From Ophiostoma sp. CBS 140.51 (taxonomy: Eukaryota > Ascomycota > Sordariomycetes > Ophiostomatales > Ophiostomataceae), in assembly GCA_029298735.1 (NCBI GenBank), contig JANSLP010000019.1, forward strand, positions 62,001 to 126,000: DNA of 64,000 nt. Direction: 5' to 3'. The position numbers and the translations under genes are program-made. How positions within the stretch are numbered: the first letter of the stretch is position 1; each line of letters opens with the position of its first letter. The notes beneath the pieces are model-generated. The model was not told the DNA's origin. It worked only from the letters and a program-made list of their open reading frames with translations, and searched no databases. Shown here piece after piece: positions 34,376 through 43,745 of this stretch.

Positions 34376-34428
34376 CTTGTCACTCTTGTCACTCTTGTCA
34401 CTCTTGACACTCTTGACGCCTTGACGCC
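34376..34428. repeat. 9-bp minisatellite CTTGTCACT
   Basis: There are three perfect CTTGTCACT copies, then CTTGACACT, CTTGACGCC and a partial TTGACGCC. It shows progressive decay toward the 3' side. Confidence 0.9.
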
Positions 34429-34913
34429 ATGACTTGTCTTCGATCCGCCTTGGTAGTCCATTTTGTAGTCTATTTCGTAGTCCATTCAGAGTAAAACTCC
34501 ACTCCAATCCAGACCGATGTCCTTCGTCCAGCCCACGTTTGTCCCGTACTTTCTTGCTTCGAGCGTAGCTAGATTGCCAAGGCTGAGGCCTTGATGTTGG
34601 AACGATGAAAATGGACTCACAACAACAGGGAATAGCAGACATGACTGGCCAACATCTGCAGCCATGCATACTCCGTTCTGGTACACCCTTCCCCGACGAC
34701 TATTCCTCGTCTATTATTCTTTTTACGTTATCTCCCCTGGCTACCGCGGGATGCACAGCTGCTCTGTACGCGAGCTACCCACCTTGAGCTCCGTCCCGCG
34801 TCTCCACGTCCCACGCCGCCGACATCTTTACTACTGTTTATTACTCTTTTTTTCTCGTCCCCCCGATGGCACGACAGCTGTCCGACGGTCTTGGCAAGGT
34901 AGCTCACTACTTG

Positions 34914-34923
34914 TATATATAAA
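34914..34923 (+). promoter_or_regulatory. TATA box of the BIM1-like gene
   Basis: TATATATAAA lies 166 bases upstream of the ATG at 35089, followed by a CT-rich leader. No CUF1/MAC1-type TTTGCTC copper element was noticed nearby. Confidence 0.55.
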
Positions 34924-35088
34924 CTGCCCCAGCCAAACGCAGCTGCAGAGTTCTGCCGTTTCTCTGTTCCTGTTCCTGCTTGTCATTCATTCTTTTCTCC
35001 ATCTTCATTGCCATTGTCCAGTCACATCTCGCAAACACATCTTATCTTCATCACCCACCTCATTCTTCATCCCTTTTTATTGCCCACC

Positions 35089-35790
35089 ATGCTGGCCTCC
35101 CTCTTTACCCTCGTGGCCGCCGCCGGCGTCGCCTCTGCGCACTTCCAGATCGAGTACCCCACCTGGCGCGCCGACTCGCTCACCAACGCCAGCTACTCCC
35201 AGTACGTTTTTCCCTGTGCCGGCGTGCCCCAGGACGTCGCGAATGCCAACCGCACCGACTGGCCGGCTACGGGCGGCTCCCTGTCGCTCGACCTCCACCA
35301 CCCGTGGACCTATGTGTTTATCAACATTGGCCTCGGCGAAAACGTCACCAACTTTAATTATTCACTCACCCCGAGCTTCTGGAACGAGACGGGCAGTGGT
35401 GTGCTCTGTGTCCCGCACCTGGACCTGCCCGTGGGTCTCGAACCGGCCGATGGTCAAAAGGCCACGATTCAGGTCGTGACGCTGGGCGAGTCCGGCAGCG
35501 CGCTCTACAACTGCGCCGACATTACCTTCCGGACGGGCGATGTGGCCAACTTTGGCGGCGCCAACTGCACGACCGATGCCGCCGTGAGCTACACCATTAT
35601 CGGCGAGCAGACCAACGGCACCTCCTCTTCTGGTTCTGGTACTGCGACGACATCTGGCAGCGGCAGCAGTGCCACTACGGGCTCGACGACGACGGGCACC
35701 AATGCAGGCGCTGCCAGTGGTGTCAACAAGACGGTTCTTATGTCCGTCGTCGCTCTGGCCGTTGCATTCATGTACGGCATGAGCGCGTAA
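35089..35790 (+). CDS. BIM1/X325-like copper-site GPI-anchored surface protein
   Basis: This is a predicted 233-residue secreted, GPI-anchored protein of the X325 (LPMO-like, BIM1-like) family; Cryptococcus BIM1 helps copper acquisition. The signal peptide ends in ASA at residue 17, leaving His18 as the mature N-terminus (HFQIEYPTWR). This is essential because the copper site uses the N-terminal His amino group. The family motifs YPTWR and FPCAGVP are present, and His70/His71 in LDLHHPW are candidates for the second copper ligand. Cys43, Cys107, Cys142 and Cys160 can form two disulfides. N-glycosylation sequons occur. After about residue 175 comes a Ser/Thr/Gly linker, then SGVNKTV and a hydrophobic tail typical of GPI attachment. 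It has no intron, and the ATG at 35089 follows a TATA box by about 170 bases. The family call is strong; the role in copper handling is inferred. Confidence 0.88.
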   Translation: MLASLFTLVAAAGVASAHFQIEYPTWRADSLTNASYSQYVFPCAGVPQDVANANRTDWPATGGSLSLDLHHPWTYVFINIGLGENVTNFNYSLTPSFWNETGSGVLCVPHLDLPVGLEPADGQKATIQVVTLGESGSALYNCADITFRTGDVANFGGANCTTDAAVSYTIIGEQTNGTSSSGSGTATTSGSGSSATTGSTTTGTNAGAASGVNKTVLMSVVALAVAFMYGMSA

Positions 35791-36528
35791 GACAAGACGG
35801 AAAGCGGGCAGGTTAAGGGATCATGATTCTGTACTTCGGTTCACGAGCGAGAACGAGAAAAACGTTGTAATGGTTGGTAGTTTGAGTTGAAACAAAAGTA
35901 ATGTCAAGTGTATTATGCTGGTCGAATTGAACCGCCTTGGTTTGAAATGTGAAAATGTGAAAATGTGAAAAGCCTTTGCTTGCGCTCTGCGCTGTAGTAA
36001 TGCTATGTTTTTTTCTGCCATGGAGATGTGATGTGCTCAAATGGGCAATGATATAAGAACAAAGTGAAAAGAGAAAAAGAATTTAAAGACGGGATGCAAT
36101 AAAGTGGAAGAAAATGAGAGAAAATGCAAAATAAACAACTTTTGAGGTCAGATCCCCTCTTCGTTCAACAATGCAATAGATGCGCCGGTCCCAAGAGAAA
36201 ACAGAAAAATTGCAGTAAAACAGCCTCAACAGTGAGAAATGTTGATGTGCAGCGGCACAATGAAACCCCAGAATGTAACCGAAAAGAAGTGGTCGCAAAA
36301 GACCAGAATAAAGATAAACAGAAATGGGGTATGAGGAGAAAAGAAAAAAAGAACAAGAAGAAACAAGACGTAAACCATAACCATCCCAGGATGAGAACAA
36401 AGATAACAACAAAAACAAAACGACGAAAAAGAAACCCATAAATGTCGTACCGAGTAAATAAATCCCACAATGTCACAGAAATCACAGAAAAACACAATCA
36501 TCAAACACATCATAAACACCTCACTCGC
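35791..36528. other. Convergent intergenic region, BIM1-like gene to kinase
   Basis: This is a purine-rich plus strand (GAAAA-type runs) with no supported gene. A short tandem of TGTGAAAA lies at about 35948-35970. It probably contains both 3' UTRs. Confidence 0.5.
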
Positions 36529-38595
36529 TTATGCCGCCACCTTGACATTGTCTGGAAACAGCTCGCTCACCAGCCGCTTCATCGTGATGCGCTGCATCGG
36601 GTTCGGCGCCAGCATCTCGTACGTCAGCCGCTCAATCGTCTCGTTGCGGTCCAGCTTGTCCTTGGCCTCTTTGATTTCCGATAGCCACATGTTCATCTGC
36701 ATGGCGGCGGAGGGTCCACCGTTGTTACCAGTACTTGAAGGGGCCGACGGCTTATTCACATCGGCAATCATCCAGTACAGACGCTTGGGCCGGTTGCGGA
36801 CACCCCGTGTATCGGGAAAACCAATCTTGCGAAGCACGTACAGCATGGTGATGCCCAGGGCCCAGACATCACTGGGTGGACCCCGCAGCTTGCGCCCGAT
36901 GAATTCGGGTGGCACATAGTAAGGCGTGCCACCGGCCGAGGGCGGGCTGTTGGTTTCGGTGGACAGACCAAAGTCGCAGAGCACGGCACCACGCTCGCGC
37001 GAGTACAGAATGTTGGCGGGCTTGACGTCGTTGTGTACCAAGTTGCGCCCGTGGATGTAGTTGAGCGCACCCGAAATATCCCGCAAGATCCGGAGTGCAT
37101 CCCGCCGGTCGCCCGTAAAATAGTCCGAGTTGCTGGCTCGCCACGTGCCCTTCTTGCTCAGGTCCTTGGCGTCGACGTGCTCCATGTACAGCGACAGGTA
37201 CCGCGCATCGCCGCCGTACAGGCGCACAATGCTCTCGTGCTCCAGGTACTCGTGCGACTGGAACTCGCGCAGCCACGTATCGGCCTGCCGCACGAGCACG
37301 CGGTCCATCTCTTGCGGGCGGAGCTGTTGCGCGGCGAGGGCGGCGGTAGCGGTGCCCGGTGAAGGTGACGGCGCAGCGGGCCGTGTCTTGATGACTTTGA
37401 CGGTAATGACACTACCCGGTGGAACCTTGGGATGGTCCATGGTGCCCGTGAAAACTGTCGAGAGCGACGTCGACGCTATCGGGTCGCGCTTCGTCAGCTT
37501 GTACGAGTCGATTTCGCAGCTGCCGGGGACCATTACTGTATCCTGGCGCTCCATGTCCAAGAGAGCGTGCGAGTTGGTGGAGTTGGCGTGGAGGTGGCCA
37601 ACCTCGTTGCTGCTACCGCCCTTGGCGGAGGTCGGCAGAGGGAACACGAGCGGGTCGGCCGTGGGCCGCAAGAACATGATGACGGCCTCCTTGTTGACTT
37701 CGCCTTGACCCGTACCACCAACAGGAGGCGCCGTGTCCTCAATCGTCTTTTGTCTCCGTGCATCGGGCCGGCCGACAGCATCGTCATCGTCAGCGACAAA
37801 CGACCGCTTACCCGACGACGACGGGGTACCACCCGTTATTGGCGGTGGCGGCAATGCTTTAAAGAGTGTGCGGCGGCGCTCGAGTATCCGAAAGTCCAAA
37901 ACCTCAATGTGTTCCATCTTGATGCGCCACGTGCCGGGCGACAGGGCCTTGATAGTGCCCGGGTTGATGGTGTACTCGATGCTGTCTCGGTTGACCGGCC
38001 CTGGCGAGGTAACCATTGTCGTTATCGTGTTGTTGTTCGAGTTGATGGGCGTGCCCGGCGTTTTAGGTGTGCCGTCGGCGCTGGCGGGCGGCGAGATGGC
38101 GGGCGAGCCGGGAAAGACCCGCGACAGGTTGATGGGTACGTCGCAATTGTTCAACAGAATCTGGTTGTCGCTCGATGGGTCGTAGTAGAGTTCGCACCAC
38201 AATGGTGGGATCGGCGTGCCGTCGCTGTGGCGCTCACCGGGCATGAGGACGGTGAACTTGATGTCTTTGGACGTTTGCGTGACGGCCAGCACGGTCTCTT
38301 GTGGCTGGTCCGGTGAGCTGGCAGAAGCGACCTCGGTCCTCAGGGCAACCCACTCGCAGTTGTCGTTGCTGCCGGGGCTGACGGACCGGCTGCGAAGAGG
38401 TCTCACAAGCAGCCGGATATCCTTGTCGGAAGGCACGACGAGCTCGTCCAGGTGAACATTGCCGACACTGCCCGAGGCCATGAAGCTCTCCTGCATGCGC
38501 ATGCCGTGCAAGCGAGAAGCATACTCGGACGACGGGAAGGGCTCCGTCTTCTCCTCAGTCTCAAACTGGGAGGACGGCATCACCGCTTCACCCAT
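36529..38595 (-). CDS. Atypical Ser/Thr protein kinase with long N-terminal region
   Basis: The predicted protein has 688 residues, with a kinase domain at about 365-670. The ATP-anchoring lysine lies in VITVKVIK (about Lys400). The catalytic loop reads HNDVKPANIL (Asp523), and the metal motif is CDFGLS (541-543). The activation segment ends GGTPYYVPPEF, followed by SDVWALG. Two features are atypical: the glycine-rich loop is replaced by ASTSLSTVFTG, and the usual HRD is HND, which makes it a non-RD kinase. The N-terminal 250 residues include strand-like segments (LLVRPLRSRS, LWCELYYDPSSDNQILLNN) that resemble an FHA fold; this is only suggestive. A linker holds SP/TP sites and a basic KRSF...RRQK patch. 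The frame extends to 38640 on GTG, next to a possible CCAG acceptor, so an upstream exon is possible. The first ATG is 38595. Its pathway is unknown. Confidence 0.82.
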   Translation of the reverse strand: MGEAVMPSSQFETEEKTEPFPSSEYASRLHGMRMQESFMASGSVGNVHLDELVVPSDKDIRLLVRPLRSRSVSPGSNDNCEWVALRTEVASASSPDQPQETVLAVTQTSKDIKFTVLMPGERHSDGTPIPPLWCELYYDPSSDNQILLNNCDVPINLSRVFPGSPAISPPASADGTPKTPGTPINSNNNTITTMVTSPGPVNRDSIEYTINPGTIKALSPGTWRIKMEHIEVLDFRILERRRTLFKALPPPPITGGTPSSSGKRSFVADDDDAVGRPDARRQKTIEDTAPPVGGTGQGEVNKEAVIMFLRPTADPLVFPLPTSAKGGSSNEVGHLHANSTNSHALLDMERQDTVMVPGSCEIDSYKLTKRDPIASTSLSTVFTGTMDHPKVPPGSVITVKVIKTRPAAPSPSPGTATAALAAQQLRPQEMDRVLVRQADTWLREFQSHEYLEHESIVRLYGGDARYLSLYMEHVDAKDLSKKGTWRASNSDYFTGDRRDALRILRDISGALNYIHGRNLVHNDVKPANILYSRERGAVLCDFGLSTETNSPPSAGGTPYYVPPEFIGRKLRGPPSDVWALGITMLYVLRKIGFPDTRGVRNRPKRLYWMIADVNKPSAPSSTGNNGGPSAAMQMNMWLSEIKEAKDKLDRNETIERLTYEMLAPNPMQRITMKRLVSELFPDNVKVAA

Positions 38596-41500
38596 GGTGG
38601 TGGCGGCGCTTGGCGGCGAAGCCAGAGCGGAGGCGTCCACTGGTTATATGAAGACGGAGAAGCGGCCAGCCAGGAGCGGCGGCGGCGAGGAGGAGGAAGT
38701 GGACGGTGTTAAGGTGTGCCGTGCCAGACGGGAAGGAGGACAGGGCAGTGACGCGGCTCCAGAGTGGAAGGGAGAGGAGAGCAAGAAAGGAAAAGAACAA
38801 AAAGAAAAAGAAAAGGAAGACAGAAAATCAAATGTCTCTGGAGAAAACAGACTGGCGGGGAACAGCTATATATGGGTAACGCAAGGACCCGCACGAGAGC
38901 TGTTGGCACAGGAGAGAGCAGTCGGAAGCGCGGAAGCCGTAGACCGAGAGCGCGAGGGGTCGGCCAGTTTATATAGACGTCCAGGACACTCCTAGAAAGC
39001 CCGTGCCGGAGGAAGACGTTGCAGCGGACCGGACGGAGGAGGAGTGGGGTCAGACGGCAGGCACTTTGCGATTGGGTGAGCGCCGGCGACCGTCAGCGGC
39101 TGGAAGGAGAATAGCGGCGCGGAGTCGTAGGATCAGAAGACGGTAAAGCGGGGTGGTTGTCAAGTCGAGACGCCGGAGCGAGGTCGAGGCCGACAGACGA
39201 GAATATGAGTCGAAAAGTTGAAGTAAAAGTGAAGTTGAGGTTGTTGCAGGAAGAAAGTTTTCCTGAAATGCAAGGAAGGAGGAAGGTGGCAGGACTGGTG
39301 GTTGATATTGCGGACAGGCAGTGGGGCTCGTTTGCTCTTTCCCTCCTGATAATAATAGCAGTACGCCGTAGGGCAGAACTCAGTCGTAGAGGCAGTTCTT
39401 GAGGGGGGTACAGCGATGGCACGGACGGCTAGTTCGTTATGGGGCCAGGTACTCCGTCCTCCATAAAGCGAGAGAGAGGATCGTTCTTGCCTTTTATGAA
39501 CTTGACGATGTCGACGGTGACGCCTTACTATGAGTCCGTTTTCTCGTTCTTTCCTCTTTTATATCGATGAGTGCGTGCGCGGTGTGGTCGTCTGCGCTGT
39601 CCGCCTGGTCCAAATGTTTCTGTTCTGGGAAGGCGCGACTGCTGCCAGTACAATTGCGCAAAACCGGGGACTTTTTGGCGCCAAAAGACAGAGGTTAAAA
39701 GCACCAAAAGCTTGTCAGATGAACGCAAAAAAGGCACGCGAGAAACACCACACGGGGACACCAGAAACAATACGGGGGCAATAAACGATAAGAAACGAGG
39801 CAGTAAGGCAATAAAGAAGCCAAAATGACAAGCAAAAATATGAGATAAAAGCCCGTGGTGGAAGACGGCGCAAGGTGAAGGAAGGCCCTGTGATATTGTC
39901 ACGAAACAACCTCAAAATAAAAAAGTAGAGAACGGGGAAGAAACAAAGGACACTTGAAGAAAGAATGTGACAAGAGTCATAGGGCGGAGGGCACCAAAAA
40001 AAATAAAATCCAAAAAAGAGTTGGAGTTTCCAATCAAATTTGGGGAGGACCAGGAAGACCAGAAAAACGGCCAGGGCCCCTCTCAGCCTCGAAAGGTTGA
40101 CCAAAGAAAGAAGGCCACCGATGGGGATGGAAGAGAGAAGAGACGAGCAAATAGATGAATAGACGGATGCACAGAAAAGAACAGAATCCAAAAGACAAGA
40201 GACACAAAATACAAAACGCAAAACGACAGATGCAGAGAAGGAGGAAGAAGGCCTCGAATCCCGCCGAGTCGAGTCACAGCCAAGAAATGGCGGAAAGGTA
40301 CAGAAGCTCACGAGAAAAAGACAGAGGGCGAAAGATGGAAAGAAGAGAGAAGGAGAGAGAGAAAAGAGAAAAGACATAAGACAGGAGGAAAGCTGAGGGA
40401 AAGCGTCAAGAAACAAGCAAGTCAAAAGACCCAAGGCAACAATGCGGCAGCTGCCTAGAGGCCGCCATAGCGGACCGGCGTGTGCGGGAAGACACGAGCC
40501 ACCGTTGACCGCGCCACAGTAGCGGCCGTGTATGTTGGAGGAGACACGGTGTAAGAGGAGAGATCAAGCAAAAAGGCTCACCAGAACCCAGCCCTACACA
40601 GTCTGTCTGCCAGAAAACACGGCGTGGATGCATTGCGCCCATTGGCCTCTGTGGGTAGTCTTTCGAGGTCATGTCGACATCGTGCGTGTGAAGAGTTTGT
40701 GGGTGATAACGAAGAAGGCTGGCTGACTTGACTGAGGCGCATGCTGTGAGGCATGTTTGTGAGGCAGAAATACGACATGGGAGAAGGATGTGTGGGCCAA
40801 TCTTGTGAGAGGAAAGTGTGAGAAAAAAGGTACAATATAGCTGTAGTATTCTGTATATGCATCCAAGTACACAGTAAATTACAGTGTGAGCGAGCTGTTA
40901 CAAGAAATTAACACTGTATACAAAGAATGGCGTATCTCGCTCCGTCGTCGCTCTCCTCTTCAGCCGTCGGATAACTCGCAACACGAAATAAATCCTCATC
41001 CACACCCCCTTGGACATGTTCTGATGCTCGTTCTGACGCTGTGCCCGATGAGACGTGAGACTGCACGCTGAAAAGGACCACCTGCAGGTAGTGCTGCCCT
41101 GTGCTTCCACACAAACTGAAGGACCTATCTGCAAAAGGTACTTCGGGCCACCAAATGCCTGCCTTCTTTCACACCCTCCTGGAGTAGCCCCACTCCCCCT
41201 TCACGAAAGCAGGCAAAGGCAGCGAGAAGACGGACAGAACGTGCTCCCATTGGCTGCAGTGGACCCATTGCATCCTCTGCCATGCACACTATTGGCTGGC
41301 CAAGTCACTAGCGTGGTTGCCCTGCCGCAGGCGCAAGGGCCACCTTTACAGGGGGTCGCCTGCAAGTTCCACATTGTCGGGCTGATTTCGATGGCTGATT
41401 GGCTGTAGGGCTCGGGATGACCTTGTTCAAGCGCCACTTTGTGCTCGTTTGTCTCATTCCGCTTTGGTGCCAACCGATCCATTTTCCATTTTCCACGACA

Positions 41501-41891
41501 CTTCGTCCTTCGTTCCTTCTTTGTTGGGTGTTGACCGCATCGCCCACTTTTCCCGCTCTTTTCCGCCCTTTTTGCCTGTCTCTGTTTTGCCTCTTTTCGC
41601 CTCCTTTGCTGTCACCAATTCTGGGTTGAAGGCCAGAAACAACTCCGCCCACTCTCTGAACAGGCCCTTTGTCCACCGTGTTTTGTCCCAATTTCGCCCA
41701 TCTCGACTCTGCATCTCGCAACTCTCCTTCTTCCTCATCATCACCGTCCCCTCCCTTCCCCTTCGAGCCAGAGTCCAATCCCCCCTTTTGAGCCCAAATT
41801 CGCACGCAAATGCTTCGAAACTCTCGATTCACGATACGATTTTCGCCTTGTTAAAAACGGCCACCGTTTTGCTCGCTCTCTCTTCTTTCCC
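38596..41891. other. 3.3 kb gene-free region with a polypurine tract
   Basis: This separates the kinase from the next gene in a divergent arrangement. From about 39900 to 40400 the plus strand is mostly A and G, densest at 40310-40375. It turns pyrimidine-rich from about 41440, which is the likely promoter and leader of the 42300 gene. No supported gene is seen. Confidence 0.5.
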
Positions 41892-41903
41892 ATGACCATC
41901 TAA
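41892..41903 (+). promoter_or_regulatory. uORF 1 in the leader of the 42300 gene
   Basis: This is a three-codon minimal uORF (Met-Thr-Ile-stop). It belongs to the leader only if transcription starts upstream of it, which I cannot see. Confidence 0.35.
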
Positions 41904-41927
41904 CGAACCTCACAAACTACCGCCGAA

Positions 41928-41960
41928 ATGTTCCACGCCGACGGCATACCCATGCAGTAG
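41928..41960 (+). promoter_or_regulatory. uORF 2 in the leader of the 42300 gene
   Basis: This uORF encodes MFHADGIPMQ and then TAG. It has a good initiation context (GAA before ATG, purine at -3). Its stop codon is immediately followed by the ATG of uORF 3. Translation of it would be expected to limit initiation at the main ATG. Confidence 0.45.
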
Positions 41961-42092
41961 ATGGCCTTCTCTGCCTGCGACGACTTCTCTTGTTTATCAC
42001 GAACATCGCTCTCTGGACCTGGCTCATCTCTCTATCCCCTTCCCCCTCCCCTCCGACCCGACACTCTCGATTCCTTGATTCTTACGATTTGA
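41961..42092 (+). promoter_or_regulatory. uORF 3 in the leader of the 42300 gene
   Basis: This uORF is 43 codons plus TGA, beginning MAFSACDDFSCLSRTS. It starts at the base after the uORF 2 stop and ends 207 bases before the main ATG. No ATG occurs between its stop and the main start, so reinitiation there is possible. Confidence 0.4.
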
Positions 42093-42299
42093 TCGATTCC
42101 CCTACGATTAACCTCGTCCGACGATTGATTTGATCTATACCCAACAACCCTACCCAACAACCTCTCCAGAACCCGACCTCATTTCATCAACAAACAACAC
42201 CATATCCGACATCATCTTCATCATCTAACGACACGCTCTCCCCCGTGTCGTCCTCCATTGATAAATACCCACCTCCTCCCCCTTCACATCCAACCCATC

Positions 42300-43745
42300 A
42301 TGGAAGATCCTGATATAGCCTGGCCTGCTTGGAAGTTTGGCATGAAGAGAGACGCACTCTTCACGACCCTTCACAAGCAGTACAACACCTTTCAGTCGAC
42401 CATTCAAGACCCCGATGCTTTCCACCACGATGTTTTTGAGATTGCCAGCGAGGCTTCGACGACTGGTGAATTCCACCATTTGCTCGCCATTCGCCGCGAT
42501 CAACGGCTTCGTGAACTGAACGAGTCCCTTGAATCAGCCTCGTTTGAAATCATCGCCAACCCGAACCTCGTCGGAACGACACAATGGGAGTTCGCCCTGC
42601 AGCTTTTTCGGACCCGGTCCTTAGACTCGCTCGTCCGTTACTTTGCCTCTTACCTCCCCAGCAGTCACCCCTGGCACAAACCGACCTCTTCGGGTCCAGT
42701 TGAGGCCAAATGTGAGCAGACTGTTGCATCCACAAAGCCCTTCTTCGACGATACCATCATCACTCACGAACCGACGATGATGTCCCATTCTCTCTCCCAC
42801 ACTTCTCTCCACCACGACCTTCCGCCTTCGCCTCGCTCTTTGACGACCTACTCCGACGATATGGAGACATCGTCCCACCAGCTCTACTGCCTCAATACAC
42901 TCACTCCCGCCCGCACTCTCTCGTTGGATTCGTATGAAGGCGGTCGCCTCCACGACGACAACAACCACACTGATGATGTGATTGCTGTCAACGACAACGA
43001 GGATGACGACGAGGAGTTTCCTTCTCAGTTTGACGACGACACCTCGCAGTCTTCTGGACCCTACACGCCAGTGTCCATGTCCGATGCTGAACCTGATGTT
43101 GCTGAAGACCACGAGCACCACCACCACCACAACAACCCCGCTGTGGCCTATGTGGCTACCATGCAGGAGTTAGTGAATGCTGCCACCCCCAAACCCAAGA
43201 CCCCGCCTACCACCATCGCCAAGAACCCCATCGATACGATCAAGACCATCACTCAACATGAAGCCATTACCAACACCACAACGCCCGCAACCAACTCTCT
43301 CACGACCGATGTCACCATCGACACTGTCGAATCGACCGCCACCAACACCACCTCGTCACCGTACCGTCGCCCGCTGCAGTCGGGCCTCGTTGCCGACACC
43401 CCCCGCCCTGCCTCGCCGCTCCCCGTCTCCATGCGTGTCCGCCACCGCAGTGTCTCGCCCTCCTCGCGGCCCTGGCCCGTGGTGCACGCCGACGCCGGCC
43501 GTCATCACCTCGCCACGTCGAGCGGCATCACTGCTACCCGTTCATCCCGGCAAGGCCGCCTTCACCGTCTCGAGAATCTATCATCATCATCCTCCTCCAT
43601 CACTCGCAGTGCCAGCAGTTGCGGACGGCGCAGACAGGGGTTGGGCGTCGAGAAGACTGTCCTGCCCCGTCCCATGCGTACCCGACTTCGGGAACGCAGG
43701 GAAGCTGCCGCGTCGGCTGCTGCCGAAGAACAAGAAAGACAATAG
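42300..43745 (+). CDS. Uncharacterised protein with conserved-looking N-terminal region
   Basis: The predicted protein has 481 residues. I do not recognise a family. Residues about 1-125 look folded and helical (PAWKFGMKRDALFTTLHKQY, then WEFALQLFRTRSLDSLVRYF). The rest is disordered: an acidic patch (NDNEDDDEEFPSQFDDD), a His run, a Thr/Asn-rich middle, then an Arg/Ser-rich segment (MRVRHRSVSPSSRPWP). A basic, possibly helical tail (MRTRLRERREAAASAAA) ends the protein. This layout fits a nuclear or regulatory protein, but that is inference. The frame opens at 42258 on TTG, and the first ATG is 42300 after a CAACCCATC context. Three uORFs precede it at 41892-42092. There is no intron. Confidence 0.7.
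   Translation: MEDPDIAWPAWKFGMKRDALFTTLHKQYNTFQSTIQDPDAFHHDVFEIASEASTTGEFHHLLAIRRDQRLRELNESLESASFEIIANPNLVGTTQWEFALQLFRTRSLDSLVRYFASYLPSSHPWHKPTSSGPVEAKCEQTVASTKPFFDDTIITHEPTMMSHSLSHTSLHHDLPPSPRSLTTYSDDMETSSHQLYCLNTLTPARTLSLDSYEGGRLHDDNNHTDDVIAVNDNEDDDEEFPSQFDDDTSQSSGPYTPVSMSDAEPDVAEDHEHHHHHNNPAVAYVATMQELVNAATPKPKTPPTTIAKNPIDTIKTITQHEAITNTTTPATNSLTTDVTIDTVESTATNTTSSPYRRPLQSGLVADTPRPASPLPVSMRVRHRSVSPSSRPWPVVHADAGRHHLATSSGITATRSSRQGRLHRLENLSSSSSSITRSASSCGRRRQGLGVEKTVLPRPMRTRLRERREAAASAAAEEQERQ

Larger units (their letters stand above)
33134..35088. other. 2 kb gene-free region upstream of the BIM1-like gene
   Basis: An A/T-rich block follows the monooxygenase at about 33210-33420. From about 33650 to 34330 the plus strand is strongly pyrimidine-rich. 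A 9-bp minisatellite lies at 34376-34428, and a TATA box precedes the BIM1-like gene. No supported gene is seen. Confidence 0.5.

Noticed and set aside
37432..38316. 294-codon plus-strand open frame opposite the kinase
   Set aside because: It is an antisense shadow; its Arg/Val-rich composition mirrors the kinase codons and no domain is visible.
39715..40434. 239-codon minus-strand Phe/Leu/Ser frame
   Set aside because: It is the complement of the polypurine tract; its hydrophobicity is a composition artefact.
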